Below, piece after piece: positions 35,232-44,849 of a stretch of DNA of 64,000 nucleotides. The position numbers were made by a program, and so were the translations under genes. Position 1 is the first letter of the stretch. Each line of letters starts with the position of its first letter. Under the pieces are notes generated by a model, which was given only the letters and a program-made list of their open reading frames with translations, made no database searches and was not told the DNA's origin. Source of the stretch: Pyrinomonadaceae bacterium (GTDB lineage: Bacteria; Acidobacteriota; Blastocatellia; Pyrinomonadales; Pyrinomonadaceae). The stretch covers positions 1-64,000 of the forward strand of contig JAVEDP010000018.1 of NCBI GenBank assembly GCA_030841085.1, given 5' to 3'.

Positions 35232-35623
35232 GGAGAGAGGCTTGGAGCCAAGCCGACTTAAATTTTGTCGAGCCTTAAGCTGTTAAGCGAGCCAACCGAG
35301 AAGTGCGAACGCAGCATAGGGGAAAGCTAGACTTTCCGTCAAATTTTGTTGAAAACAGGCTGGTGGGTTTGTTTCAACGATGTCCGACAAACTTCAGTTT
35401 TTCATTCGACTTCGACAAGCTAAAGCTCTTTGGATATCAAACTGACCGGACGGCTTTATATTGACAGTGCCTGCTGAGTGCAACTACGCTAGGCGCGATT
35501 TTAGACATCCCTACCCTCGCTAGCCAGGCAGGAAGATTCACTGGTTCGACTTACTCAATCCAGCGTCATGCGGAACCGGACCAATTATGAACTATACGCA
35601 CTACTGAATAAGGAGCATGCGTT
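35232..35623. other. Gene-free region between divergent NACHT and radical SAM genes
   Basis: 392 bp with lower GC than the flanks and no gene. It must hold both promoters. TTGACA at 35461-35466 followed about 18 bases later by TACGCT is a weak candidate for the rightward gene. A possible ribosome site AAGGAG is at 35609-35614 before ATG 35624. Confidence 0.45.
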
Positions 35624-37186
35624 ATGAGTAAGGTGATCTTGGTAAACCCGGCAAACGCCACCGTCGGGTGCAGCGTAATTACTCCTCGCTGGCTCTATGT
35701 CATCGCCGGCGCCACCCCCATTGAGTTTGCGGGTGACCCCGTCATAATCGACGAACCAATTTTGAGGTTCGATGCCAACAAGGTAGGTCCGGGCGATATT
35801 GTCGGCGTCGGCATCCACACGGCGAATTGCCGTCCGGGCTATCGAGTGGTGCGTGAGGCGAAGAAACGCGGCGCCACCGTAATCGTCGGCGGCGTTCATG
35901 CGACGATTTTTCCCGAAGAGCCGCTCGAGATGGGAGCTGATGCGGTGGTTAAGGGAAATGCCGATCTCATCTGGAAAGACATGCTGGAAGATGCGCATCT
36001 GGACCGCTTGAAAAAAGTTTACGACGGCGGACGCGTGCCGGGTGAACTAATGGCGAAAGCTCGTTGGGATCTGCTCGATCCGAAGAAGTATCTGATGGGC
36101 TGCATCCAGACGGTAGCAGGCTGTCCGGAGAATTGCAGTTTCTGTTCTGTTTGGGTGACTGACGGCCGCACTCCTCGCCTGCACCTGAACGAACAAATCA
36201 TCGACGAGGCCAATGAACTTCACGATATGGGTTTTCGCTACGTCTTCTTCTCAGACGACAACTTCACGCCGGCGACGCTTGCCCGTATCGCCCGGGAAAC
36301 AAACCTACCGACGAGAAAAAACCTTGAGAAACTTCGCGAGGATCGTCTCAACCTTTTCGAAGAGTATGATCGCCTCGGCCCGCCTACGCTTTATGGTTTC
36401 ACCCAGATGACCGCCGAGTGTAATAGCGACGACGAATATCTGGATGCGATGTACAGCAAGATGCGTCTGCGCGGCGCCTTGATTGGAGTGGAATCGTTTA
36501 CTGAAGAGGGACTGAAAAACGTAAACAAGACGTGGAACCCGGTGGGAGAGAAGATGGCGGAGGCGATTCAAAAGATTCAGAGCCGCGGGATCATGGTGCT
36601 GGCTTCGATCATCGGTGGCCTGGAGAGCGACACGGTTTCGACCCTACAGACAATGCGTCGCTTCGCAAGCCTATCCGGAACGGCCTTCGCGCAATTCCCG
36701 CTCTACAGCGTCTATCCTGGCACCAAGGACTATCACGAAATGATTCGTGACTGGAAGAACCGCGACAATCCTGATTACAAGCCGAAACACGCGGTGCAAA
36801 TCGTGGGCGAGAAATACTGGCTGGACTACGATCATACCGAGGTCGCTGTGAAGCATCCATCCATTGCCGGCGCAGACCTGTTGAAGGAGTCGCAGGAAAG
36901 CTCGAGAAATTTCTACAGCCTCAAGGAAATTCTCGCGCGCACGCGCAGTGGGCCGATGAGTAGCTTGCCGTTGGCCGCGAAAATCTTTTATGCCGTCGCC
37001 TGCCGGGTCTTTGCCTCGCTTTATCCTGGCGGGATTGCGGCCGACAACGTTCGCAAGAGCAGGCTGGGCATAATTCCGCGGCTCAGCATGCGCGCCGCTA
37101 TGCGCGTTGCAAGACGAGATTATGACTGGGGAATCCGACCGCAGCCGCGCGAAGTGATCGAGGAAATTATTGATATGGCCGCCTGA
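35624..37186 (+). CDS. B12-binding-domain radical SAM protein (copy 1)
   Basis: 520 residues. N-terminal Rossmann-like cobalamin-binding domain (VGVGIHTANCRPGY, GGVHATIFPEE) lacking the DxHxxG base-on motif, then a radical SAM core with CPENCSFC (CxxxCxxC, about residues 169-176), and a long C-terminal helical part. ATG with AAGGAG ten bases upstream. Reaction unknown; this class includes methylases and ring-forming enzymes. A paralogue follows at 37473, roughly two-thirds identical by eye, so the pair arose by tandem duplication. Confidence 0.88.
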   Translation: MSKVILVNPANATVGCSVITPRWLYVIAGATPIEFAGDPVIIDEPILRFDANKVGPGDIVGVGIHTANCRPGYRVVREAKKRGATVIVGGVHATIFPEEPLEMGADAVVKGNADLIWKDMLEDAHLDRLKKVYDGGRVPGELMAKARWDLLDPKKYLMGCIQTVAGCPENCSFCSVWVTDGRTPRLHLNEQIIDEANELHDMGFRYVFFSDDNFTPATLARIARETNLPTRKNLEKLREDRLNLFEEYDRLGPPTLYGFTQMTAECNSDDEYLDAMYSKMRLRGALIGVESFTEEGLKNVNKTWNPVGEKMAEAIQKIQSRGIMVLASIIGGLESDTVSTLQTMRRFASLSGTAFAQFPLYSVYPGTKDYHEMIRDWKNRDNPDYKPKHAVQIVGEKYWLDYDHTEVAVKHPSIAGADLLKESQESSRNFYSLKEILARTRSGPMSSLPLAAKIFYAVACRVFASLYPGGIAADNVRKSRLGIIPRLSMRAAMRVARRDYDWGIRPQPREVIEEIIDMAA

Positions 37187-37231
37187 AGCGGCGGCCTCGA
37201 TTGTGTTTTGCAGATGGTTTTTCTCGGATTT

Positions 37232-37406
37232 CGCCCCAGCGGGGCGAGATGTTTATAGCCTTACGTCACGCTATCAGTCTGGCGCTCCGTGGGAGCGCAA
37301 CAACTCTGGGCTCATTAGCGGACTTGAAACCGAGTCTCGCTCCTCACGGAGCGAAGAATATTTGAGGGATGGTTTGTTCCTATAAACATGTCGCTCCTAC
37401 AGAGCG
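37232..37406. repeat. Composite palindromic element between the radical SAM paralogues
   Basis: Ends: CGCCCCAGCGGGGCG (37232-37246) with ATGTTTATAG (37249-37258), and CTATAAACAT (37380-37389) with CGCTCCTACAGAGCG (37392-37406). Two more small hairpins of CGCTCC/GGAGCG type lie inside (37291-37306, 37339-37354). The design of a small palindrome plus ATGTTTATAG at both ends facing each other suggests a defined mobile or structured repeat. Confidence 0.85.
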
Positions 37407-37472
37407 AAGAGCGGGTTTCACGTTGCACTTGAAACTGGAACCCAACTCGCAACTCAAAAAGGAGAGCGCGTT

Positions 37473-39038
37473 ATGGCCAAGGTCTTCATAGTAAACCCCG
37501 CAAACGCAAGCATCGGCTTTGCTGTCATCATACCCCGCTGGCTCTATGTGATTGCGGGTGCAACTCCCACGGAATTGGTTGGTGACCCGATCGTTATCGA
37601 CGAACCTGTATCGCCGTTCAGGCCTGAAGCTGTAAGCCCCGGCGATATCGTGGGCGTAGGAATTAACACGGGGAATTGCCGGCCGGGTTACCGCGTCATC
37701 CGTGCAGCGAAGAAACGCGGAGCAACCGTGATCGTGGGCGGCATTCATGCCACCCTCTTCCCGGAAGAGGTGTTGCAAATGGGAGCCGACGCGGTCGTCA
37801 AAGGCGGCGGCGATCTAATTTGGAGCAAAATCGTCGAGGATGCTTTGCAGGGCAAGCTGCAACGCATGTATGACGGAGGACGAGTGCCGGGCGAGTTGAT
37901 GGCGAGAGCTCGTTGGGACTTGCTCGACGCCGGCAAATACCTGATGGGCTCTATTCAAACCGTTGCGGGCTGTCCTGAGAATTGCAGCTTTTGCTCGGTC
38001 TGGGTGACCGACGGCCGCACCCCGCGCATGCACTTGAACGATCAGATCATCGATGAGGCCAATGAGCTTCATGCGATGGGTCTCCGTTACGTTTTTTTTG
38101 CTGATGACAATTTCACGCCCGCTACGCTGGCCCGTATCGCCCGAGAAAAGAATCCGCAGACTCAAGCTCTGCTCGCAAATGTTCGGGAAACCAGGATGAA
38201 ACTCTTTGAAGAGTATGACCGGCGCGTGCCCAAGTCGCTTTATGCGTTTACACAAATGACAGCGGAGAGTGTGACTGACGAGGAATACCTGAACGCCATG
38301 TACGAAAAGATGCGCATTCGGGGAGCGTTAATAGGTGTGGAATCGTTTACCGCCGAAGGCCTGAAGGAGACCAACAAAACCTGGAATCCGGTGGGCCAAC
38401 ATATGGTTGAGGCGATTCAAACCATTCAGAGCCACGGCATCATGGTGCTCGCTTCAATTATTAACGGGCTCGAAAGCGATACGATTTCTACGTTGCGCAC
38501 GATGCGTGAATTCGCGCTCGCTTCGGGCACAGCTTTCGCCCAGTTTCCAATCTTTAGCATTTATCCGGGAACCAAGGACTACCATGAGATGAGGCGCGAC
38601 TGGCAAAACCGCGATAACGCTGACTACGTGCCGAAACACAACGTGCAAATGCTGCGCGACAAGTTTTGGCTCGAGGTGGATACCACCGACGTCGATATCA
38701 AACATCCAACTCTTTCGGCCGCCGAACTGAAGAGAGAAGCGGGTGAAAGTTGGACCGCTTTTTATCGCCTGAAAAACATAATCAAGCGTACGCGCCACGG
38801 TGCAATAGGCACAATGTCGCTGGAGGGCAAGGTGGCGTACGCCGTCGCATGTTTGACCTTCAGCGCGCTTTTTCCCAAGGGCGTTTCCGCCGACAACGTT
38901 CGCGAAAAGAAATTGGGGTTTTTCTCCAGACTCTCTATCAGGGCAGCCATCGCGCTATCGAGAGGAACCCGCGACTGGTTTGGGATACGCCCCCAACTTG
39001 AAGCGCAGCCGGTTGTGGAAACAAGACGAGCTGCATAA
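37473..39038 (+). CDS. B12-binding-domain radical SAM protein (copy 2)
   Basis: 521 residues, same layout as copy 1: VNPANAS start, cobalamin-type domain with VGVGINTGNCRPGY, radical SAM motif CPENCSFC, and the same C-terminal helices (VSADNVREKKLGFFSRLS). Preceded by AAGGAG (37459-37464). Conservation is strongest around the radical SAM core and in MHLNDQIIDEANELH, weaker at the C-terminus, suggesting retained chemistry with a different substrate or partner. Confidence 0.88.
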   Translation: MAKVFIVNPANASIGFAVIIPRWLYVIAGATPTELVGDPIVIDEPVSPFRPEAVSPGDIVGVGINTGNCRPGYRVIRAAKKRGATVIVGGIHATLFPEEVLQMGADAVVKGGGDLIWSKIVEDALQGKLQRMYDGGRVPGELMARARWDLLDAGKYLMGSIQTVAGCPENCSFCSVWVTDGRTPRMHLNDQIIDEANELHAMGLRYVFFADDNFTPATLARIAREKNPQTQALLANVRETRMKLFEEYDRRVPKSLYAFTQMTAESVTDEEYLNAMYEKMRIRGALIGVESFTAEGLKETNKTWNPVGQHMVEAIQTIQSHGIMVLASIINGLESDTISTLRTMREFALASGTAFAQFPIFSIYPGTKDYHEMRRDWQNRDNADYVPKHNVQMLRDKFWLEVDTTDVDIKHPTLSAAELKREAGESWTAFYRLKNIIKRTRHGAIGTMSLEGKVAYAVACLTFSALFPKGVSADNVREKKLGFFSRLSIRAAIALSRGTRDWFGIRPQLEAQPVVETRRAA

Positions 39039-39049
39039 GAAACTCGAGC

Positions 39050-39182
39050 TTTGTACTTTGGTCGTTGGTCTTTGGTCGTTGGTCTTTGGTCTTGGGACTT
39101 TGGTCTTTAAAAAGCAAGATTCAAGCACAAAGTTCAAATCTCAAATTACAAAGCACAAAAAATCAAAGACCAAAGTCCAAAG
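39050..39182. repeat. Word-like repeat (TTTGGTCGTTGGTC / CCAAAGTCC) after radical SAM copy 2
   Basis: TGGTCGTTGGTCTTTGGTC words run to about 39110 and then complement-type words CAAAGACCAAAGTCCAAAG to 39182. The same words occur inside purL (28568-28652). It fills the gap between the convergent radical SAM and kinase genes. Confidence 0.8.
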
Positions 39183-39183
39183 T

Positions 39184-42100
39184 TTAAAATCCCGGAGCGA
39201 GCATTTTTACCAGCGCTTCGGGGTTTTGGATTTTTTGCCCCGTCATCCAGGCGTCAGCCTCGACGATCAACTGTTGTCCGCGCTCGCCGCCAAGTTTCTC
39301 TCCCAGCCGTCGTCGAGCTGCTGCCGCATAAAGACGCATCTCCGCGCGCTCAAACATCTGCACCGCTTCTGAAAGCAGCCTGGTTGCTTCGTCGTCGTCG
39401 GTCCTTTGCTGTGCTACCGCCGCTCGCAGTAAGGTCGCATACGGTTTCGACCACGACATGTTTACTTTTTCCATCCGGCCCGCCATCTTTTCAACCAGCC
39501 GCAGCTTGCTGTCATCGGGACGGACCGCGCAGGCAGCAACAGTCGCTCGCGCCCGTAGTTGCATAGCCTCTAAAGCCACTCCGGGCGTTCTAAATAACTG
39601 AGAATTCTCAAGCGCCTGCCATTGCCCTTCCACGTGCTTGCAGGCAACTTCGAGATCTCCGGTATAGATCTCAATTTGCACGAGCGCGTGCAGTGAGAGG
39701 TAGTGCTGCAAATGAAAGCCTTCCTGTGGCCAGGATTTAAGCGCCTCTACCACTTCTGCTCGAGCTTTGTCCGGCTGGTCCGCTGCCAGCCAAATCACAT
39801 TCAAACGCGTGCGCAGGTCGATGGCAGCAAAAAGATTTCCCTGTTCCAGCGCGGCTGAAAGCAGGGAGGGCACTTGTCGCGAGACTTCCGCAAGCTCGCC
39901 CAGGAGTATCAGCGCGCTTAGCCTATAGCGATTCGCGATCGCCTGCTCCCAGGTCGTACCGGTACATCTTTCGCGCCAGATTTCCGCTGCTTTGTTGCAG
40001 AGTTCGTAGGCATTACGCCAGCTTCCGGCAAGGTTGGCAATCATGCCGCGAGCGAAAATCGAGAGGCCAATGATGTACGGGTCGTCCAATCTCTGCGCGA
40101 TCTCATGCGCTTTTTTCGCAATCCGTTCTGAACGCTCGCCCACGCCGCCGCGCGCCGCCGCAAAGATCGCCTCAAACGCCAGGGCCCGTGACACGCGAAA
40201 AGGCTCACCGGCGCGTAGAGCAAGCAACAGATGCCGGCTTTGGAAGTCGGCGCCGCGGATTAGATCAGCCGAACCCAAACCAGCCGCAACAGCCCAACAA
40301 GTGTCCAGGCGTATTAGATCGGATTCAAGAATCTGACTTTCCTCGCGCTCCTTGAACTTCAGTCCTCGCAACCGAATTTGCAGACGTCTCAATAGTAAAG
40401 AAATCAGGGCGCGCCTTGGAGTCGCCGGATAAGACAATCCCACTGCCGCGAGCACCGAGCGGATTAACTCCAGACCCTCGTTGATATGACCGCCCATCAA
40501 TAATTGCTCCGCCGCCCGTCGTTTGAATTCCAGACTGTGACGTGCCGAAGTTAGTTGCGCCACCTCCAGGTAGGCCTGCGCCGCTTGGGCAGGACGGCCG
40601 GCATTCACGAGCGCTTCGGCCAATCCCCTTTTGAGATCGACCAATTCCGCGTCGCGGGCCGGCGCGAGTTCAAGCGCGCGTTGATAAAACGCGGCGGCGC
40701 GATCAAACGCGAGTGCGCTTGCTGCTTTGCGTGCGGCAACGGCAGCATGCATGGCGGCGCGGACGCGTTCGCCGGCGCCGAGATAGTGCTCAAACAACGC
40801 TTCCGGATCGTCAATGCCGCGCACTTCGATGCCTTGGGCCAGGCGTTTGTGAATCTGCGTGACTTTAGCTGGCGATAACTGCGAAGCCAGCGTTTCGCGA
40901 ATGCGATCGTGATACAACTCGAGCGTGTGCCCGTTACCGGCACGAATAAACTGAGCCGCTCTTAATGAACCAATCAGTTGCAGTTCATCGCCGGAAAGTT
41001 CCGCTGCTTGATAGACGACCTCAGGATTGATAGGCCGGCCGGCGACCGCGAGCGCATCAACAAACGCGCGCGCATCTTTTGGCAAATGACTAAGGCGCGC
41101 ATCGAGCATCATCGCCAGAGTGATGCCGGTCGTTGCCGTTTGATCGCTGGTCAAGGCATAGCGCGCAAGCTGTTCGAGCAGGAACGGATTGCCGCGTGCT
41201 TCGCTCACCATGGCATCGGCAAACTGGGCCAGCGCTACCGCCTTTGGACCAAGCAGGTGGTCCAACATCTCGTAAGACTCCGACTTGGACAGCGCGCCAA
41301 CATAAACTTCGCGACAATTGTCAGTGCCGGTTTTTTCCAACAAGGTCTTCAAAAATGGTTTTGCTTCCAGGTCTTCGGTGCGAAAGCTCGACAGCAACAT
41401 AAGCGGCGGTGAGTCAGGCGGGCGCAGTAAATCTTCAAGCAGCGTCGTGCTGTCCGCGTCGGACCATTGCAAGTCGTCGATATAAAGGACCAGCGGCTGG
41501 CGATCGGAAATTCGTCCCAGCAATTCGCGCAAAGCTGCAAACGCTTTACGTCGCAACGTGAACGGATCGGGCATCTCATGTTCGCGTTGCGGCGCATTGA
41601 AAACCGCATCGACTTGCAACATCACGGGAAACAGCCTTGCAAGTGCCAGGACTTCGCGCGGCATCAGGGCCTCGGCTTTAACATCGGACAGGGAGAGCAA
41701 ATATTTAGTTAAGCTGTCCACCACCCCATCGAGCGCTTTGTAAGGCACTGACTCGCGCTCGTAACAGCGTCCTTCCAATATCACAACCTCTGGTTCGTGC
41801 GTGCGCAGCTCGTCGAGAAAATGCCGCGCGAGTGCGGTTTTGCCCATGCCGGAGCTGCCATGCAAATAAACCGTAACTGTGTGATCGCGGCGCGTGAAAG
41901 CAAAGGCTTCGTTGAGCTGTCGAAATTGGCGGGCACGCCCAACGAACGCGGCTGCCTGCGCTGTTGACGAGGCCGGCGCGGACATAATTGGGCGTTGCAA
42001 TGGACCAGCCTTGTCATGCCCCAGTATGCGCAAAACTTCGCGACCCTCGGGCCGCTCGTCGGGCTTGCGTCGCAATAACCGCACGCACAGATCGTTCAAG

Positions 42101-42996
42101 TCCGCAGGAACGGTGCTGACAATTTCACGAGGCGCGGGCGGATCGAAGTTTTGTTTATTCATCATCACTTCGAAAAATTTCCCTGAAAACGGCAGACGTC
42201 CGGTCAGCGCCTGATACAACATGACGCCGATGCTGTACCAGTCGCTGGCGCGCGAAATGGGCAGTTGCGCGCCCTGTTCCGGCGACATGTAATCGGGAGT
42301 CCCTGCGAGCGTCACGCTGTCGTGCAGTTCTTTGCCTTCTACCTGGGCCACCAAACCAAAATCAAGAATGACGACCCGGCCCTCGTTCGTGACCAGCACG
42401 TTCGAAGGCTTAATGTCGCGATGAAGTTTTCCCATTTCATGAAGACCATGGAGACCTTCGGCAAGTTGGCGCATCGCGACCATTAATCGGCGCAGATCGA
42501 GTTTGGACTTTTCCAACAACGAATCGCCGCGCCGCTCGCGTGAGTCTTCATCGGGATCGGTAGCGCCGATCGTATCCATCTGGCGCGTCTCTGCTTCGTA
42601 ATCCGCAAGTAATTCCGGAGGCGAACCCTCCTGCGTACCTTTGAGCAAAGTGGGTGTCTTTGAAGATTGTCTGCGCCGGGATTGATAACCGGGCCGAACG
42701 TATTCGAGAAAATTGACACCCTTGACCAGCTCCATGGTGAAGAACCAGTACTGCCCCTCCACCATGAACTCGTAAAGTGCTACCAGGTTGGGATGCGAGA
42801 CGTCCGCGAGTGAGCGAAACTCATTCTTGAAACGCGAGATGTGCGAAGCCTCGGCCCGCGTGAGCGTCTTTAACGCAACCAGTTTGTCAGTCTGGCGATC
42901 GTGGGCTTCATAGACCACGCCCATGCCGCCGGAGCCGAGACGGCGGCGAATGTGAAAACGTTCGGTGCCAAGAAAATCGTGCGAGCTTTGACTCAT
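39184..42996 (-). CDS. Ser/Thr protein kinase fused to AAA-type ATPase and TPR-like repeats (PknK-like)
   Basis: 1270 residues. Kinase domain first: P-loop GSGGMG (21-26), Lys43 in ALKTL, HRDIKPSN (193-200), DFG (212-214), APE-like SPE. A charged insert of about 60 residues (105-165) lies before helix E. Next an AAA/STAND ATPase: Walker A GSSGMGKT (380-387) and Walker B LVLYIDDLQW (502-511). The last 600 residues are helical repeats of TPR type. This order is that of PknK-like regulators, which couple phosphorylation to ATP-driven switching. No DNA-binding domain is seen at the end. Cytoplasmic. Confidence 0.92.
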   Translation of the reverse strand: MSQSSHDFLGTERFHIRRRLGSGGMGVVYEAHDRQTDKLVALKTLTRAEASHISRFKNEFRSLADVSHPNLVALYEFMVEGQYWFFTMELVKGVNFLEYVRPGYQSRRRQSSKTPTLLKGTQEGSPPELLADYEAETRQMDTIGATDPDEDSRERRGDSLLEKSKLDLRRLMVAMRQLAEGLHGLHEMGKLHRDIKPSNVLVTNEGRVVILDFGLVAQVEGKELHDSVTLAGTPDYMSPEQGAQLPISRASDWYSIGVMLYQALTGRLPFSGKFFEVMMNKQNFDPPAPREIVSTVPADLNDLCVRLLRRKPDERPEGREVLRILGHDKAGPLQRPIMSAPASSTAQAAAFVGRARQFRQLNEAFAFTRRDHTVTVYLHGSSGMGKTALARHFLDELRTHEPEVVILEGRCYERESVPYKALDGVVDSLTKYLLSLSDVKAEALMPREVLALARLFPVMLQVDAVFNAPQREHEMPDPFTLRRKAFAALRELLGRISDRQPLVLYIDDLQWSDADSTTLLEDLLRPPDSPPLMLLSSFRTEDLEAKPFLKTLLEKTGTDNCREVYVGALSKSESYEMLDHLLGPKAVALAQFADAMVSEARGNPFLLEQLARYALTSDQTATTGITLAMMLDARLSHLPKDARAFVDALAVAGRPINPEVVYQAAELSGDELQLIGSLRAAQFIRAGNGHTLELYHDRIRETLASQLSPAKVTQIHKRLAQGIEVRGIDDPEALFEHYLGAGERVRAAMHAAVAARKAASALAFDRAAAFYQRALELAPARDAELVDLKRGLAEALVNAGRPAQAAQAYLEVAQLTSARHSLEFKRRAAEQLLMGGHINEGLELIRSVLAAVGLSYPATPRRALISLLLRRLQIRLRGLKFKEREESQILESDLIRLDTCWAVAAGLGSADLIRGADFQSRHLLLALRAGEPFRVSRALAFEAIFAAARGGVGERSERIAKKAHEIAQRLDDPYIIGLSIFARGMIANLAGSWRNAYELCNKAAEIWRERCTGTTWEQAIANRYRLSALILLGELAEVSRQVPSLLSAALEQGNLFAAIDLRTRLNVIWLAADQPDKARAEVVEALKSWPQEGFHLQHYLSLHALVQIEIYTGDLEVACKHVEGQWQALENSQLFRTPGVALEAMQLRARATVAACAVRPDDSKLRLVEKMAGRMEKVNMSWSKPYATLLRAAVAQQRTDDDEATRLLSEAVQMFERAEMRLYAAAARRRLGEKLGGERGQQLIVEADAWMTGQKIQNPEALVKMLAPGF

Positions 42997-43093
42997 TTAC
43001 TCTGAAGCGAAAAACGCGAGCAGGTAAGTTAGTATAGATTAGTCTAAGCCATAATAAGGCATTCATGAGAAGAATTCCGACAGCCGTTTTTCT

Positions 43094-43174
43094 GACAGGA
43101 TTTACAGAATGAACAGGATTAAAGAAACGATCAAACCAATCCTTTCAAATCTTGTTCATCGTGTAAATCCTGTC
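43094..43174. repeat. Inverted repeat GACAGGATTTACA type
   Basis: GACAGGATTTACAGAATGAACAGGATT (ends given) at 43094-43120 is complementary to 43148-43174, with a 27-bp loop and few mismatches. It lies between the divergent kinase gene and the UPF0016 gene and ends about 25 bp before the latter's ATG. Confidence 0.85.
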
Positions 43175-43199
43175 TAAATGATCCTAAGGAGACATCGAT

Positions 43200-43472
43200 A
43201 TGGACTGGCGCGTCTTTCTGACAACGTTTGGCGTTATCTTTCTCGCGGAAATGGGCGACAAGACGCAACTGGCGGCGATGACCATGGCCGCGCAAACAAA
43301 AAGACCGTTGGCCGTTTTCATCGCCGCTGCACTGGCGCTGACTGCGGTCTCGGCGATTGGCGTGGTCGTCGGCAGTGTGGTCGGAGATTACATTCCGCTG
43401 ATCTGGGTCAAGCGCGTGGCGGCGGTGGCGTTTATTGTTATTGGTGTGCTGATGCTGGCGAACAAGTTTTAG
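43200..43472 (+). CDS. UPF0016/Gdt1-family metal transporter (single-domain form)
   Basis: 90 residues with three membrane helices and one copy of the family motif ExGDKT (AEMGDKTQLAAM). The family exports Mn2+ or Ca2+; larger members have two such halves, while short bacterial forms work as dimers. Ribosome site AAGGAG at 43185-43190, ten bases before ATG 43200. The next gene is also a metal transporter candidate. Confidence 0.9.
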   Translation: MDWRVFLTTFGVIFLAEMGDKTQLAAMTMAAQTKRPLAVFIAAALALTAVSAIGVVVGSVVGDYIPLIWVKRVAAVAFIVIGVLMLANKF

Positions 43473-43511
43473 CGAGCAGTAGCTTGGTCATGTTGTCAGA
43501 GTGCGTCGACA

Positions 43512-43680
43512 AATACAGAACCGGGAGCGGTAGCGACTGGGTCGGTCCTTCAATTTAGTGGCATGTCATGTTTAGCGACTCCGTCTTCATTGACCGACAA
43601 CGCTTTCTTTTTTTTTACCCCGTTGTCGGCGCCACTAAAGTTGTGGCCGACCCGGTCGCTACCGCTCCCGGTTCTGTATT
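43512..43680. repeat. Large inverted repeat between the two metal transporter genes
   Basis: The outer arms 43512-43545 (AATACAGAACCGGGAGCGG...) and 43647-43680 are complementary over 34 bp with about one mismatch. Inside, TTTAGTGGC/GCCACTAAA and CCGACAACG/CGTTGTCGG extend the pairing around a T-rich centre, so the whole 170 bp folds on itself. Confidence 0.85.
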
Positions 43681-43750
43681 CGTTGACCCACCATGATTCA
43701 CGAATTAGAGTCTCTCAGTTTCCCTTATCCTTGAGCGCAGGAGACAGTTA

Positions 43751-44458
43751 ATGCCGCAGACCCCACACATCGAGCGCCACTTCACCGCCAGTGAAGTTGT
43801 GCGCGACATCGTCATAGGTATGTCTGACGGATTGACGGTGCCGTTTGCGCTCGCCGCCGGACTAACGGGCGGTCTCGCCGGAACTGCGAACCCAACCGGC
43901 ATCATCGTGACCGCCGGTCTTGCAGAGATTGCTGCGGGCTCAATAGCGATGGGGCTGGGCGGCTACCTCGCAGCGAAGAGCGATGCGGAACACTATGCCA
44001 AGGAACGCGAACGCGAGAAGCGCGAAGTCGCCGAGATACCGCACGAAGAAATGAAAGAGGTTGCCGAGGTGTTTGAAGAGTACGGGCTAACCAGAGAACA
44101 AACTCGGCCGCTGGTCGAAGCCTTGCGCAAGCAGCCGCAAAAATGGATCGACTTCATGATGCGCTTTGAGCTCGGTCTGGAAAAGCCTGATCCGAAGCGC
44201 GCACTGACTAGCGCTTTAACTATTGGCGGTGCTTATGCCGTCGGCGGATTCGTACCGCTGTCGCCTTACATCGCCTTGAGGAGCGCTTCGACAGCGTTGT
44301 TGTTTTCGATTGCAGTGACGCTGTTGGCGCTTTTGGTTTTCGGTTTTATCAAGGGCCGTTTCACCGGGATGCGGCCGGTGAGAAGTTCTTTGCAGACTGC
44401 GTTCATCGGCAGCGTGGCCGCCGGCGCGGCGTTCTTGATTGCCAAAGCGATCACATAG
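43751..44458 (+). CDS. VIT1/CCC1-family iron/manganese transporter
   Basis: 235 residues. Start HFTASEVVRDIVIGMSDGLTVPFALAAGL is the family signature, with five membrane helices and a cytoplasmic acidic helical loop (EREREKREVAEIPHEEMKEVAE), the metal-binding region of VIT1. Moves Fe2+/Mn2+ out of the cytoplasm. Together with the UPF0016 gene it forms a small metal homeostasis pair. Confidence 0.93.
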   Translation: MPQTPHIERHFTASEVVRDIVIGMSDGLTVPFALAAGLTGGLAGTANPTGIIVTAGLAEIAAGSIAMGLGGYLAAKSDAEHYAKEREREKREVAEIPHEEMKEVAEVFEEYGLTREQTRPLVEALRKQPQKWIDFMMRFELGLEKPDPKRALTSALTIGGAYAVGGFVPLSPYIALRSASTALLFSIAVTLLALLVFGFIKGRFTGMRPVRSSLQTAFIGSVAAGAAFLIAKAIT

Positions 44459-44530
44459 ACTTTCACGCAAAAGAACGCGGCGAGATGAACTCTGAACAAA
44501 AGTCGGGGCAGCAACCCGTAGTTAAAAATG

Positions 44531-44740
44531 CTGGTTCAGTTTCAATTTTTGCCTGCTCCAGGGCCGAAGGACCGGTAGTTAGTAGCCCCGTCCATCAGGG
44601 CGGGGTAGATGTACGGTTACTTGCCTGAGCGCCGAAGGTGCGCCAGTGTTCGCCGGCCCTTCGGGCCTCGCGTCAATCCAGAAATCAGGTCCCCGCCCTC
44701 ACGGGACGGGGCTACTGACTGCTGGTCCTTCGGACCTATA
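44531..44740. repeat. Structured palindromic element, copy 1
   Basis: Begins CTGGTTCAGTTTCAATT, then nested inverted repeats: outer GGNCCGAAGGACC (44561-44573) / GGTCCTTCGGACC (44724-44736), next TAGCCCCGTCC...GGGCGGGGTA / CCCCGCCCTC...GGGGCTA, and central hairpins GCGCCGAAGGTGCGC and GGCCCTTCGGGCC. Copy 2 is at 49366-49560. The gap 44459-44849 holds no gene; a minus-strand reading frame here arises only from the palindromes. Confidence 0.9.
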
Positions 44741-44849
44741 AGTTCAAATTGAATTAGGTACCGCAGATAACGGGGACTTCCAGCCAGACGCCTAATGGTG
44801 CGATAATTCAGCTCCACATAAATCGTTTGCAATCGAGACGTCTCTAACC

